Positions 30,552-37,870 of a stretch of 37,870 nucleotides of DNA are shown one piece after another. A program made the position numbers and the translations under genes. Within the stretch, counting starts at the first letter, position 1. Every line of letters begins with the position of its first letter. Source of the DNA: Actinomycetota bacterium (GTDB lineage Bacteria > Actinomycetota > Actinomycetes > Nanopelagicales > Nanopelagicaceae); NCBI GenBank assembly GCA_009698445.1, contig WLQG01000008.1:1-37870 (forward strand), in the 5' to 3' direction. Under the pieces are notes generated by a model. The model saw only the letters and a list, made by a program, of their open reading frames with translations. It was not told where the DNA came from and did no database searches.

Positions 30552-31502
30552 ATGATTTCACAGCTGCCAGCTATTCGCAGTGCAGTCCGACCATTCCTAG
30601 AAAAAATGGAGGCAGGTGATCGCATTGTTGTTGCAGTTTCTGGTGGCGCAGATTCGCTTGCACTTGCTTATGCAGTTTCAATGGAAGTTAAAAAACTAGC
30701 GTTGCAATTATCAGCAGTAACAATTAATCACCAACTTCAAGATAAATCAAGTGATCAAGCGGCAACCGTTGTTGAACAGATGAAAACTTTAGGTGTCGAA
30801 TGCACAATTGAAAAAATTGCAGTTGAAATTACTGACGGCCTAGAATCTTCAGCACGCAGAGCACGTTATGAAGCATTAGATAGATTAAATGCAGCTGCAA
30901 TCTTTTTAGGACACACGCACAATGACCAAGCCGAAACAGTTTTATTAGGACTCTCTCGGGGATCAGGTACTCGTTCACTTTCGGGCATGGCAGAAGTAAA
31001 TGGAAAATATATTCGACCATTTCTTACAATCACCCGCGAGCAGACTGAACAGGCGTGTGCTGAAATTGGTTTGACACCCTGGAATGATCCACACAATAAG
31101 GATTCACAATTTGCACGAGTACGTGTTCGCACACAAGCGTTGCCAGTTTTAGAAGAAACAATTGGTCCAGGAATTTCTGATGCGTTAGTACGAAGTGCAC
31201 AGATTCTTCGCGATGATGCCGATGCACTTGATCAATGGGCCGAACAGGAAATTTTAGGTTTAGATCTTCATGATTTGGATTGCACATACTTACAGGGCTT
31301 GCCTAAAGCTATTCGCTCCAGAATTATTCGCCGAGCTATCTATGCGGCCGGTGCCCCCTCAGGATCGCTCACAGCCGAGCATGTAGGGGCAGTTGAGGCC
31401 TTAATTTGTGCGTGGAATGGCCAGGGCCCCGCTCATTTGCCGGGTGGTGTGAAGGTTGAGCGATTTTCGGGCAGACTTTCGCTCTTACGTCACCAACTAT
31501 AA
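30552..31502 (+). CDS. tilS: TilS, tRNA(Ile)-lysidine synthase
   Basis: The 316-residue enzyme carries the PP-loop SGGADS (residues 30-35) that binds ATP, and [24 protein letters not shown], the TilS-specific stretch. It converts cytidine 34 of the CAU-anticodon tRNA(Ile) to lysidine so that AUA is read as isoleucine. The C-terminal domain is short, as in many actinobacterial forms. It opens the conserved tilS-hpt-ftsH order. The ATG lacks a ribosome site. Confidence 0.95.
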   Translation: MISQLPAIRSAVRPFLEKMEAGDRIVVAVSGGADSLALAYAVSMEVKKLALQLSAVTINHQLQDKSSDQAATVVEQMKTLGVECTIEKIAVEITDGLESSARRARYEALDRLNAAAIFLGHTHNDQAETVLLGLSRGSGTRSLSGMAEVNGKYIRPFLTITREQTEQACAEIGLTPWNDPHNKDSQFARVRVRTQALPVLEETIGPGISDALVRSAQILRDDADALDQWAEQEILGLDLHDLDCTYLQGLPKAIRSRIIRRAIYAAGAPSGSLTAEHVGAVEALICAWNGQGPAHLPGGVKVERFSGRLSLLRHQL

Positions 31503-31510
31503 GGAGCACC

Positions 31511-32062
31511 GTGGATTTAGCAGCAGTCGTAGGCGATATCGAACGTGTCATTGTTACCGAAGAAGCTTTGCAAGCGCGCATCAAAGAAATGGCTGCGCAG
31601 ATTGATAAAGATTACGAAGGTAAAGATTTACTTCTTATCGGTGTACTAAAAGGTGCAGTAATGGCCGTTGCCGATCTTTCACGTGCGTTGCAACGTCACG
31701 TTGAAATGGATTGGATGGCAGTTTCTTCTTATGGTTCAGGCACTAAGTCAAGTGGTGTCGTGCGCATCCTTAAAGATTTAGATCGCGACATTACCGGCCG
31801 CAATGTATTAATTGTCGAAGATATTGTTGACTCAGGTTTAACACTTTCGTGGCTTAAATCAAACCTTGAATCACGCGGTGTTGGAAGCGTTGAAATTCTT
31901 TCAATCCTTCGCAAGCCAGAAGCTGCAAAGGTGCATGTCGATGTTAAATACGTTGGCTTTGAAATCCCAAGTGACTTCGTTATTGGTTATGGCCTTGATT
32001 TCGATGAGAAATACCGCAACCTTCCATTTATTGCTGTGCTTGCCAAGCACATGTATTCATAA
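31511..32062 (+). CDS. hpt: Hypoxanthine phosphoribosyltransferase
   Basis: The 183-residue purine salvage enzyme converts hypoxanthine or guanine with PRPP to IMP or GMP. The PRPP loop is VEDIVDSG (about 102-109). [20 protein letters not shown] and the flexible-loop segment [11 protein letters not shown] near 72 are typical. The GTG start has AGGAG four bases upstream. It lies between tilS and ftsH, the widespread Gram-positive arrangement. Confidence 0.96.
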   Translation: MDLAAVVGDIERVIVTEEALQARIKEMAAQIDKDYEGKDLLLIGVLKGAVMAVADLSRALQRHVEMDWMAVSSYGSGTKSSGVVRILKDLDRDITGRNVLIVEDIVDSGLTLSWLKSNLESRGVGSVEILSILRKPEAAKVHVDVKYVGFEIPSDFVIGYGLDFDEKYRNLPFIAVLAKHMYS

Positions 32063-32097
32063 GAATTAATTCCCCAACGAATCGAGAAATCTGAGTT

Positions 32098-34152
32098 ATG
32101 ACTGAAGTTAAGAAACCAAAAAAGACAAGTCCGATCAAGAAGAGTTTTTCTGGCAAATCTCCATCAAAGAAGCCAACAACTCGTTCTAGTCGCATTCTTC
32201 GTGGACCACTTTTCTGGATCCTCGTTGCCATCTTTGCAGTTTCAATTTTTGGTCAGATCAGTGCTGCGGGAAATCGTTATACGCAGATTGAAACTTCTCA
32301 GGCTCTAGATGCAATCGCGCAATCGAAAGTTGAATCAGCTGAGATTGTTGATAAAGATCAAAAAATTAGATTAATTTTAAAATCAGGTTCAACAATTAAA
32401 GGTGCAACTAAAGTTGAAGCCTCTTATGTTGCCCGCCAAGAACCAACTCTGGTAGATGCTTTAACGGGTAATCCACCGTCAAAGGGATGGAATGTACGCG
32501 TTCCATCACAATCATTATTAGTTTCATTCTTGATGTCGATTGTTCCGTTCTTACTTATTGGTTTCCTTTTCTTCTGGATGATGGGTCAAGCCCAAGGTGG
32601 AAATAAGGTATTTCAATTTGGACGTTCGCGCGCCAAACTTCAGAGCAACGATGTTCCAAAGACAACATTTAAAGATGTTGCAGGTGCCGATGAAGCAATC
32701 GCAGAACTTGAAGAAATTAAGGATTTTCTTGCTAACCCAGATAAGTACGGAGTGCTCGGTGCAAAGATTCCAAAGGGCGTATTACTCTTTGGCCCTCCAG
32801 GAACAGGCAAGACTCTTCTTGCGCGCGCAGTTGCAGGTGAAGCAAATGTTCCGTTTTATTCAATCTCTGGCTCTGATTTCGTAGAAATGTTTGTTGGTGT
32901 TGGAGCCGCACGTGTGCGTGATCTTTTCAACCAAGCTAAAGAGAATGCTCCAGCAATTGTTTTTGTTGATGAAATTGATGCAGTTGGTCGCCAGCGTGGT
33001 GCCGGTATGGGTGGCGGACATGATGAGCGCGAACAAACACTTAACCAGTTATTGGTTGAGATGGATGGCTTTGAGGAAAATACAAAAGTCATTTTAATTG
33101 CTGCCACAAATAGACCAGATGTTCTAGATCCAGCATTGTTGCGACCTGGACGTTTTGATCGCCAGATTGCAGTTGATCGCCCAGATCTCAAGGGACGTGA
33201 AGCCATTCTTGCTGTTCACGCAAAGAACAAACCACTTGCTGATGATGTGAAATTACTTGACTATGCACGACGTACACCAGGATTTACTGGCGCAGATCTT
33301 GCTAACGTCTTGAACGAAGCGGCTTTGTTAACTGCGCGTGAAGAAAAGAAAACTATTGGTAATAAAGAGTTAGATGAATCAATTGATCGGGTAATGGCTG
33401 GGCCACAGCGCAAGTCAAGAATTATGAGCGATTCTGAGCGCCGAGTGACGGCTTATCACGAAGCCGGGCACGCACTTGTGGCGCACGCATTGCCACACAC
33501 GGATCCAGTTCACAAAATTACAATCATGCCTCGTGGTCGAGCACTTGGTTACACAATGGTTCTACCCGATGAAGATAAGTACTCAACTACTCGCAACGAA
33601 TTACTCGACCAATTAGCGTATTCACTAGGTGGGCGAGCTGCCGAAGAGTTAATTTTCCATGACCCATCAACGGGTGCATCAAACGATATTGAAAAAGCTA
33701 CTGCTCTTGCGCGCGCGATGGTCACTCAATATGGAATGACAGAAGCAATTGGTGCAATCAAACTAGGCGGCTCAAGTTCAGAACCTTTCTTAGGCCGCGA
33801 CTACGGACATCAACGTGATTACTCTGAAAATATTGCGGCAGTTGTTGACCGTGAAATTCGAACGCTTATTGAGAATGCCCATCAAGAAGCCTTCGATATA
33901 TTGGTAGCAAACCGCAAGATTTTGGATGAAATGGTGATTGTCCTTCTTGAGAAAGAAACTCTTAATAAAGAAGAGATTGAAGCGATTTTTAAGAAGGTGC
34001 GCGCAGTAACACCACGTCCAGCTTGGACAGGTTCACCAACACGAATTCCTTCAGAACAACCACCAGTTGATGTTCCAGAGCGCGTCGTAGAAGTTGTCGA
34101 GGAAGTTAAGAAGCCAACTCGCCGGAAGAAGGCAACAAGTGACGATAAGTAA
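32098..34152 (+). CDS. ftsH: FtsH membrane-anchored AAA protease
   Basis: The 684-residue protein has a basic ~35-residue N-terminus, a first helix (about 37-54), an extracytoplasmic domain, and a second helix (about 138-163). The AAA module has Walker A GPPGTGKT (232-239), Walker B VFVDEID (288-294) and [17 protein letters not shown]. The zinc site is HEAGH (454-458). It degrades misassembled membrane proteins and short-lived regulators. The start has no ribosome site or -10 at leaderless spacing, so ATG 32098 rests on length and first-codon choice. Its 3' end overlaps folE by 14 bases. Confidence 0.96.
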   Translation: MTEVKKPKKTSPIKKSFSGKSPSKKPTTRSSRILRGPLFWILVAIFAVSIFGQISAAGNRYTQIETSQALDAIAQSKVESAEIVDKDQKIRLILKSGSTIKGATKVEASYVARQEPTLVDALTGNPPSKGWNVRVPSQSLLVSFLMSIVPFLLIGFLFFWMMGQAQGGNKVFQFGRSRAKLQSNDVPKTTFKDVAGADEAIAELEEIKDFLANPDKYGVLGAKIPKGVLLFGPPGTGKTLLARAVAGEANVPFYSISGSDFVEMFVGVGAARVRDLFNQAKENAPAIVFVDEIDAVGRQRGAGMGGGHDEREQTLNQLLVEMDGFEENTKVILIAATNRPDVLDPALLRPGRFDRQIAVDRPDLKGREAILAVHAKNKPLADDVKLLDYARRTPGFTGADLANVLNEAALLTAREEKKTIGNKELDESIDRVMAGPQRKSRIMSDSERRVTAYHEAGHALVAHALPHTDPVHKITIMPRGRALGYTMVLPDEDKYSTTRNELLDQLAYSLGGRAAEELIFHDPSTGASNDIEKATALARAMVTQYGMTEAIGAIKLGGSSSEPFLGRDYGHQRDYSENIAAVVDREIRTLIENAHQEAFDILVANRKILDEMVIVLLEKETLNKEEIEAIFKKVRAVTPRPAWTGSPTRIPSEQPPVDVPERVVEVVEEVKKPTRRKKATSDDK

Positions 34153-34741
34153 AGTTTCCGTCACTGATGGTCGCGCTAAGGGTCCTTACGACCAAGAGCG
34201 CGCCGAGAAAGCAGTACGTGAACTTTTATTGGCTCTAGGTGAGGATCCAGATCGCGAAGGTCTTAAGGAAACTCCGGCACGTGTTGCACGTGCAATGAAG
34301 GAAAACTTTGAAGGTTTGTGGCAATCACCCGAAGATGTTCTAACTACAACTTTTGATATTGGGCATGAAGAGCTAGTAATTGTGCGCGACATTGAAATCT
34401 TTTCGCATTGCGAACACCACTTAACACCTTTCCATGGTGTGGCACACGTTGGTTATATCCCCAGCGGAAAAATTACTGGACTTTCAAAGATTGCACGTTT
34501 AGTTGATATGTATTCACGCAGACCACAAGTTCAAGAGCGACTGACTACACAGATTGCTGATGCGATGGTTAATATTTTGAATCCACTAGGTGTAATTGTG
34601 ATTATTGATTGCGAACACCTATGTATGTCGATGCGTGGAGTTAAAAAATCTCATGCTCGCACTACAACAAGTGCTGTACGTGGGGTTCTACAAAATACTG
34701 TTACACGTGCTGAAGCGATTAGCTTAATTACAAATCGGTAA
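34139..34741 (+). CDS. folE: GTP cyclohydrolase I
   Basis: The 200-residue enzyme opens folate synthesis by turning GTP into dihydroneopterin triphosphate. Zinc ligands are C91 and H94 ([12 protein letters not shown]) and C162 ([11 protein letters not shown]). [18 protein letters not shown] is a further family segment. I chose GTG 34139: GAAGG ends six bases upstream and the family aligns from about there. An in-frame ATG at 34094 lies deeper inside ftsH and would add 15 basic residues. The 14-base overlap with ftsH in another frame implies coupled translation. Confidence 0.95.
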   Translation: MTISKVSVTDGRAKGPYDQERAEKAVRELLLALGEDPDREGLKETPARVARAMKENFEGLWQSPEDVLTTTFDIGHEELVIVRDIEIFSHCEHHLTPFHGVAHVGYIPSGKITGLSKIARLVDMYSRRPQVQERLTTQIADAMVNILNPLGVIVIIDCEHLCMSMRGVKKSHARTTTSAVRGVLQNTVTRAEAISLITNR

Positions 34742-34746
34742 TCACC

Positions 34747-35502
34747 ATGATTGTCATGGGAATTTTGAATGTCACACCTGATTCATTTGCCGATGGTGGA
34801 CGCCACAATGATTTTGAAGCAGCAGTTCATCGTGCCCATGAAATGTTGGCAGAAGGTGTGGACATTATTGATATCGGTGGTGAATCAACTAAACCTGGTG
34901 CCGAACGTGTATCTGAAGCAGAAGAGTTTGGTCGTGTAATTCCAGTTATTAAAGAGTTAGCTAAAAGCGGTGTGCGCATAAGTATCGACACCATGCGCGC
35001 AAGTACGGCTAAAGCTGCGATTGAAGCTGGCGCGCAGATAATTAATGATGTCAGTGGGGGATTAGCTGATCCAGGGATGTTAACTACCGCAGCACAGCTG
35101 CAGGCTCCATATATTGCCATGCACTGGCGCGGACATTCAAAAGATATGAACTCTTTAGCTGTTTATGACGATGTCGTTAAGGATGTGATTTCCGAACTTC
35201 AAGAACGTATTAGTGCTGCCTTAGATGCTGGAATTACTAAGGACAAATTAATTATTGATCCGGGTCTTGGTTTTGCTAAAGATGCCCAACACAACTGGGA
35301 CATCATCGATTCCATCGATCAATTTGTGGCAATGGGTTATCCAGTATTAATCGGGGCTTCACGCAAACGTTTTCTAGGGGGAGATAATCCTGATGAACGT
35401 GAGGCGGCAACTATCCGGCTGACCAAACGCCTATCTACTTCTGGCATTTGGGGAGTTAGAGTTCATTCTGTGAAGTCACATAAGGATGCGTTGAAAGTAT
35501 GA
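34747..35502 (+). CDS. folP: Dihydropteroate synthase
   Basis: The 251-residue TIM-barrel enzyme joins p-aminobenzoate to the pterin diphosphate. MGILNVTPDSFADGG near the N-terminus is the pterin-binding signature, followed by DIGGESTKPGAE, and IIDPGLGFAKDAQHNW later binds substrate. The N-terminus is short, starting right at the first strand. ATG 34747 is five bases after the folE stop; ATG 34756 is an alternative. The stop overlaps folB by four bases. Confidence 0.96.
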   Translation: MIVMGILNVTPDSFADGGRHNDFEAAVHRAHEMLAEGVDIIDIGGESTKPGAERVSEAEEFGRVIPVIKELAKSGVRISIDTMRASTAKAAIEAGAQIINDVSGGLADPGMLTTAAQLQAPYIAMHWRGHSKDMNSLAVYDDVVKDVISELQERISAALDAGITKDKLIIDPGLGFAKDAQHNWDIIDSIDQFVAMGYPVLIGASRKRFLGGDNPDEREAATIRLTKRLSTSGIWGVRVHSVKSHKDALKV

Positions 35503-35861
35503 GCGATCAGATATTTCTAACCGGGATACATGGTTTTGGCTATCACGGATTATTTGAACATGAACGCCGCGATGGACAGGATTTTTATGTTGATGTTGCG
35601 CTGACTGTTGATTTAGCACCGGCTTCACGTAGCGATCTAATTGAAGACACAGTGAACTATGGCGAGATTACGGATTCAGTTTTCACACATATTACTTCGG
35701 ATCCCGTAAATCTGATTGAAAAATTAGCTGGGCGAATCGCAGAGAGCATTCTTAAGGCACACACCAAAGTATCTGCTGTGACTGTGACAGTTCATAAACC
35801 ACAAGCACCAGTCACTGCGGTTTTAAAAGATATCGCTGTGCAGGTCACTCGTACGCGATGA
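35499..35861 (+). CDS. folB: Dihydroneopterin aldolase
   Basis: The 120-residue protein opens IFLTGIHGFGYHGLFEHERRDGQDFYVDV, the standard FolB start, with the active-site Glu in the HGLFEHER segment. The C-terminal VTVTVHKPQAPV is also typical. It cleaves dihydroneopterin to 6-hydroxymethyl-dihydropterin and glycolaldehyde. The gene overlaps folP and folK by four bases each, so the folate genes are tightly coupled. Confidence 0.96.
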   Translation: MSDQIFLTGIHGFGYHGLFEHERRDGQDFYVDVALTVDLAPASRSDLIEDTVNYGEITDSVFTHITSDPVNLIEKLAGRIAESILKAHTKVSAVTVTVHKPQAPVTAVLKDIAVQVTRTR

Positions 35862-36307
35862 AAGCAGTTATTGCCCTTGGGGCAAATATTGGTGATCCGA
35901 AAGAAAATTTAGATTTAGCTATTGCCTTATTAAAAGAAGCCACAGAGTTTCTAGAAGTATCTTCATATTATTCAACTGCTCCAGTGGGCGGCCCCGAACA
36001 ACCTGATTACTTAAATGCTGTGTGTATTGTTGAAAGTGATTTGCCGGCAGTTGAATTACTTGCACTTTTGCATGGAATCGAAAAATCAATGGGCCGCGAA
36101 CGCATTGAGCAGTGGGGTCCACGAACTATTGATCTAGATCTCATTCAATATGGATCATTGCTCAGTGCTAGTGACGAGCTCCAACTTCCACATCCCCGAG
36201 CACATGAGCGACGCTTTGTTTTAGAGCCTTGGCATGAGATTGAACCTGAAGCAATACTGATTACGCATGGGAAAATTGCGCAGCTTTTGGAGCAATTGCC
36301 TAAGTAA
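35858..36307 (+). CDS. folK: HPPK, hydroxymethyl-dihydropterin pyrophosphokinase
   Basis: The 149-residue enzyme transfers diphosphate from ATP to 6-hydroxymethyl-dihydropterin. VIALGANIGDPKENLD is the family start, SSYYSTAPVGGPEQPDYLNAV the substrate loop, and GPRTIDLDLIQYG carries the two magnesium-binding aspartates. LPHPRAHERRFVLEPW near the C-terminus completes the signature. The ATG overlaps the folB stop. A 52-base gap follows before panC, containing a ribosome site and a possible -10 TATCTT at 36323-36328. Confidence 0.97.
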   Translation: MKAVIALGANIGDPKENLDLAIALLKEATEFLEVSSYYSTAPVGGPEQPDYLNAVCIVESDLPAVELLALLHGIEKSMGRERIEQWGPRTIDLDLIQYGSLLSASDELQLPHPRAHERRFVLEPWHEIEPEAILITHGKIAQLLEQLPK

Positions 36308-36359
36308 CCCTAAACTTAGCCATATCTTGCCCGGTACCTGAAAGGACTGGAGCCACACG

Positions 36360-37109
36360 ATGACTGTATTAGTGCCGACTATGGGCGCCTTGCATAAAGG
36401 CCACCAAGCGTTGATTAAACGTGCGCGCAGTATGAGCAAAGAAGTTGTTGTGAGTATTTTTATTAACCCGCTTCAATTTGAAAATAAAGATGATCTTGAA
36501 AAATATCCGCGCAGTCCTGAGAGAGATATCCAATTAGCAACTCTGGCAGGAGCCACAGAAGTTTGGATGCCTGATTATGAAGAGATTTATCCAGGTGAAA
36601 TCAAGAAGTTGAGCGCAGGTTCGTTAGGTAGTTTATTTGAAGGTCATGCACGCCCGGAACATTTTGATGGTGTTGTAACCGTTGTGAATCGCTTGTTTGA
36701 AATCGTTAAACCTGCGACGGCCGTGTTTGGCGAGAAAGATTTTCAACAGCTAGCAATTATCAAAGCGATGAAAAGTACGGTGGAAATTATTGGCGTACCG
36801 ACTGTGCGCGAATTTGATGGTCTTGCTCTTTCGTCACGCAATGTGCGCCTAACCGAACAAGGCCGGGTAAGTGCAAACGTTATTCACCGCGCATTGGCAG
36901 CTGCGCGCCTAGCCCCAACAATTGCGATTGCGCAAGAAGTAATGGATACAACGCTTTCAACCGAAGCCGGATTTAAAAAAGATTACGCAACGATTATTGA
37001 TGAAGATACTTTTGAAATTGCCACCGATGACGTTCGCAATAAGCGCGGGATTATCGCTGGCTGGATTGATGGTGTTCGCTTGATTGACAATATGAAAATG
37101 GGAGTCTAA
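36360..37109 (+). CDS. panC: Pantothenate synthetase
   Basis: The 249-residue enzyme condenses pantoate and beta-alanine with ATP. Motifs are PTMGALHKGH (with the HxGH adenylate site), INPLQFE, LFEGHARPEHFDGVVTVVNRLF, FGEKDFQQL and LALSSRNVRL (the KMSKS-like loop). It begins almost directly at the first beta strand, about 20-25 residues shorter at the N-terminus than the usual enzyme; an in-frame stop upstream (36339) rules out a longer form. AAAGGA at 36340-36345 is a plausible ribosome site. The usual DUF3180 and panD genes are not present here. Confidence 0.95.
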   Translation: MTVLVPTMGALHKGHQALIKRARSMSKEVVVSIFINPLQFENKDDLEKYPRSPERDIQLATLAGATEVWMPDYEEIYPGEIKKLSAGSLGSLFEGHARPEHFDGVVTVVNRLFEIVKPATAVFGEKDFQQLAIIKAMKSTVEIIGVPTVREFDGLALSSRNVRLTEQGRVSANVIHRALAAARLAPTIAIAQEVMDTTLSTEAGFKKDYATIIDEDTFEIATDDVRNKRGIIAGWIDGVRLIDNMKMGV

Positions 37110-37870
37110 ATGTTGCTTACAATCGATGTTGGTAATACAAATACTGTGCTTGGAGTTTTCAACGGCACCGAACTTGCACGTTCATGGCGCGTTAAGACCG
37201 ATCCTCGAAGCACTGCCGATGAACTTTGGTTGCAATACCGTTCACTAGTAGAGGGCCATGAAATTACTGGATTATCAGTCTGCTCAACTGTGCCTGCAAC
37301 CCTTCGCGAACTTCGCTCGATGATTGATGATTATTTTTCAGATATCAGAGTGACAATTGTGGAACCTGGAATCAAAACAGGTGTCCCCTTACTAGTTGAT
37401 AATCCAAAAGAAATCGGTGCAGATCGCATCGTTAATACCCTTGCCGCACACACTCTTTTTGGTGGGCCTGCAATTGTTGTTGATTTTGGTACCTCAACTA
37501 ATCTCGATGTTGTCTCACCCAAGGGCGAATTTTTAGGTGGAGCCCTGGCACCTGGAATCGAAATCTCAGTTGATGCACTTGCTGCTCGTGCTGCACAGTT
37601 GCGTAAAGTTGAATTAGTTCGCCCAAAAAATGTTATTGGTAAAAATACGGTTGAAGCTCTGCAATCTGGAACTATCTTTGGATTTGCGGGCCAAGTAGAT
37701 GGATTAGTTGATCGAATTTCGGCCGAACTTCTTGAAAGCTATTCAGCGGCGCCAACAGTTATCGCTACAGGCGGTTTAGCCCCGTTGATTATTGGTGTTT
37801 CAGAAACAATTGACCATCATGAGCCAGATTTAACTCTGATTGGCCTACGTCTGATTCACGAACGAAATGC
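37110..37870 (+). CDS. coaX: Type III pantothenate kinase (3' end cut by window)
   Basis: At least 253 residues are encoded before the window ends, probably all but the last few. MLLTIDVGNTNTVLGVF is the P-loop-like opening of CoaX, VDFGTSTNLDVVSPKGEFLGGALAPGI is the central ASKHA signature, and VIATGGLAPLI comes near the end. CoaX phosphorylates pantothenate, the first step to coenzyme A, and follows panC directly, so the two successive steps are coupled. The ATG immediately follows the panC stop. No defect is visible. Confidence 0.95.
   Translation, partial: MLLTIDVGNTNTVLGVFNGTELARSWRVKTDPRSTADELWLQYRSLVEGHEITGLSVCSTVPATLRELRSMIDDYFSDIRVTIVEPGIKTGVPLLVDNPKEIGADRIVNTLAAHTLFGGPAIVVDFGTSTNLDVVSPKGEFLGGALAPGIEISVDALAARAAQLRKVELVRPKNVIGKNTVEALQSGTIFGFAGQVDGLVDRISAELLESYSAAPTVIATGGLAPLIIGVSETIDHHEPDLTLIGLRLIHERN

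Noticed and set aside
1-37870. CRISPR arrays, insertion sequences, prophage genes, tRNA or rRNA
   Set aside because: None was seen on reading both strands: no regular spaced repeats, transposase or integrase motifs, or tRNA-like clover-leaf with a T-loop GTTCRA sequence. Short tRNAs could still be missed without a scan.

Overview
This window looks like a chromosomal segment of a streamlined, low-GC actinobacterium. The composition is AT-leaning by eye, intergenic gaps are tiny, and many neighbouring genes overlap by 1-4 bases. Actinobacterial signature genes are present: a BldC-type MerR regulator, DUF3073, DUF5302, the SCP-like gene inside the purine operon, and the tilS-hpt-ftsH-fol cluster. 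Gene content and compactness fit freshwater Nanopelagicales (the acI group), but that placement is an inference and no 16S or marker search was possible.

Layout. (1) Positions 1-6261, plus strand: purine operon, purC 3' end, purS, purQ, purL, SCP-like, purF, purM, then DUF3073. (2) 6258-7578, plus: an unrecognised 271-aa protein, BldC-like regulator, DUF5302. (3) 7581-11735, minus: M3 metallopeptidase and a DEAD-box helicase with a long basic N-terminus and a structured ~160-nt upstream region. (4) 11895-12972, minus: small membrane protein and CtaG. Divergent from these, 13145-17072, plus: an exported cupredoxin-like protein and ctaC, ctaD, ctaE of an aa3-type cytochrome oxidase. (5) 17047-22663: EamA transporter, NiCoT nickel/cobalt transporter, a secreted dimethylformamidase-C-domain-like protein, a TPR protein and an MFS transporter. 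(6) 22660-25352: TrmH-family methyltransferase, a small membrane protein, a PBP4-type DD-carboxypeptidase and an acidic membrane-anchored protein. (7) 25452-29264: ctaB (heme o synthase), metZ and an ABC exporter pair. (8) 29340-30542: a secreted NlpC/P60 coiled-coil hydrolase. (9) 30552-37870, plus: tilS, hpt, ftsH, folE, folP, folB, folK, panC and coaX (cut by the window end).

How it works together. Most of the window is housekeeping: purine synthesis and salvage (pur, hpt), folate synthesis, pantothenate/CoA steps, respiration (ctaC/D/E with assembly factors ctaG and ctaB) and cell-wall remodelling. No mobile element, CRISPR array, tRNA or rRNA was seen.

The most interesting signals are regulatory and architectural. 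At least nine genes carry a TANNNT -10-like hexamer ending exactly 6 or 7 nt before the start codon, which suggests widespread leaderless transcription. One 22-bp divergent gap (23308-23329) appears to hold two such promoters with overlapping -10 boxes. Other notable items are the hairpin-rich region upstream of the helicase, a CuA-like protein lacking two ligands at the head of the oxidase operon, a two-helix N-terminal extension on CtaD, and five convergent gene pairs that abut or overlap with no room for a terminator.
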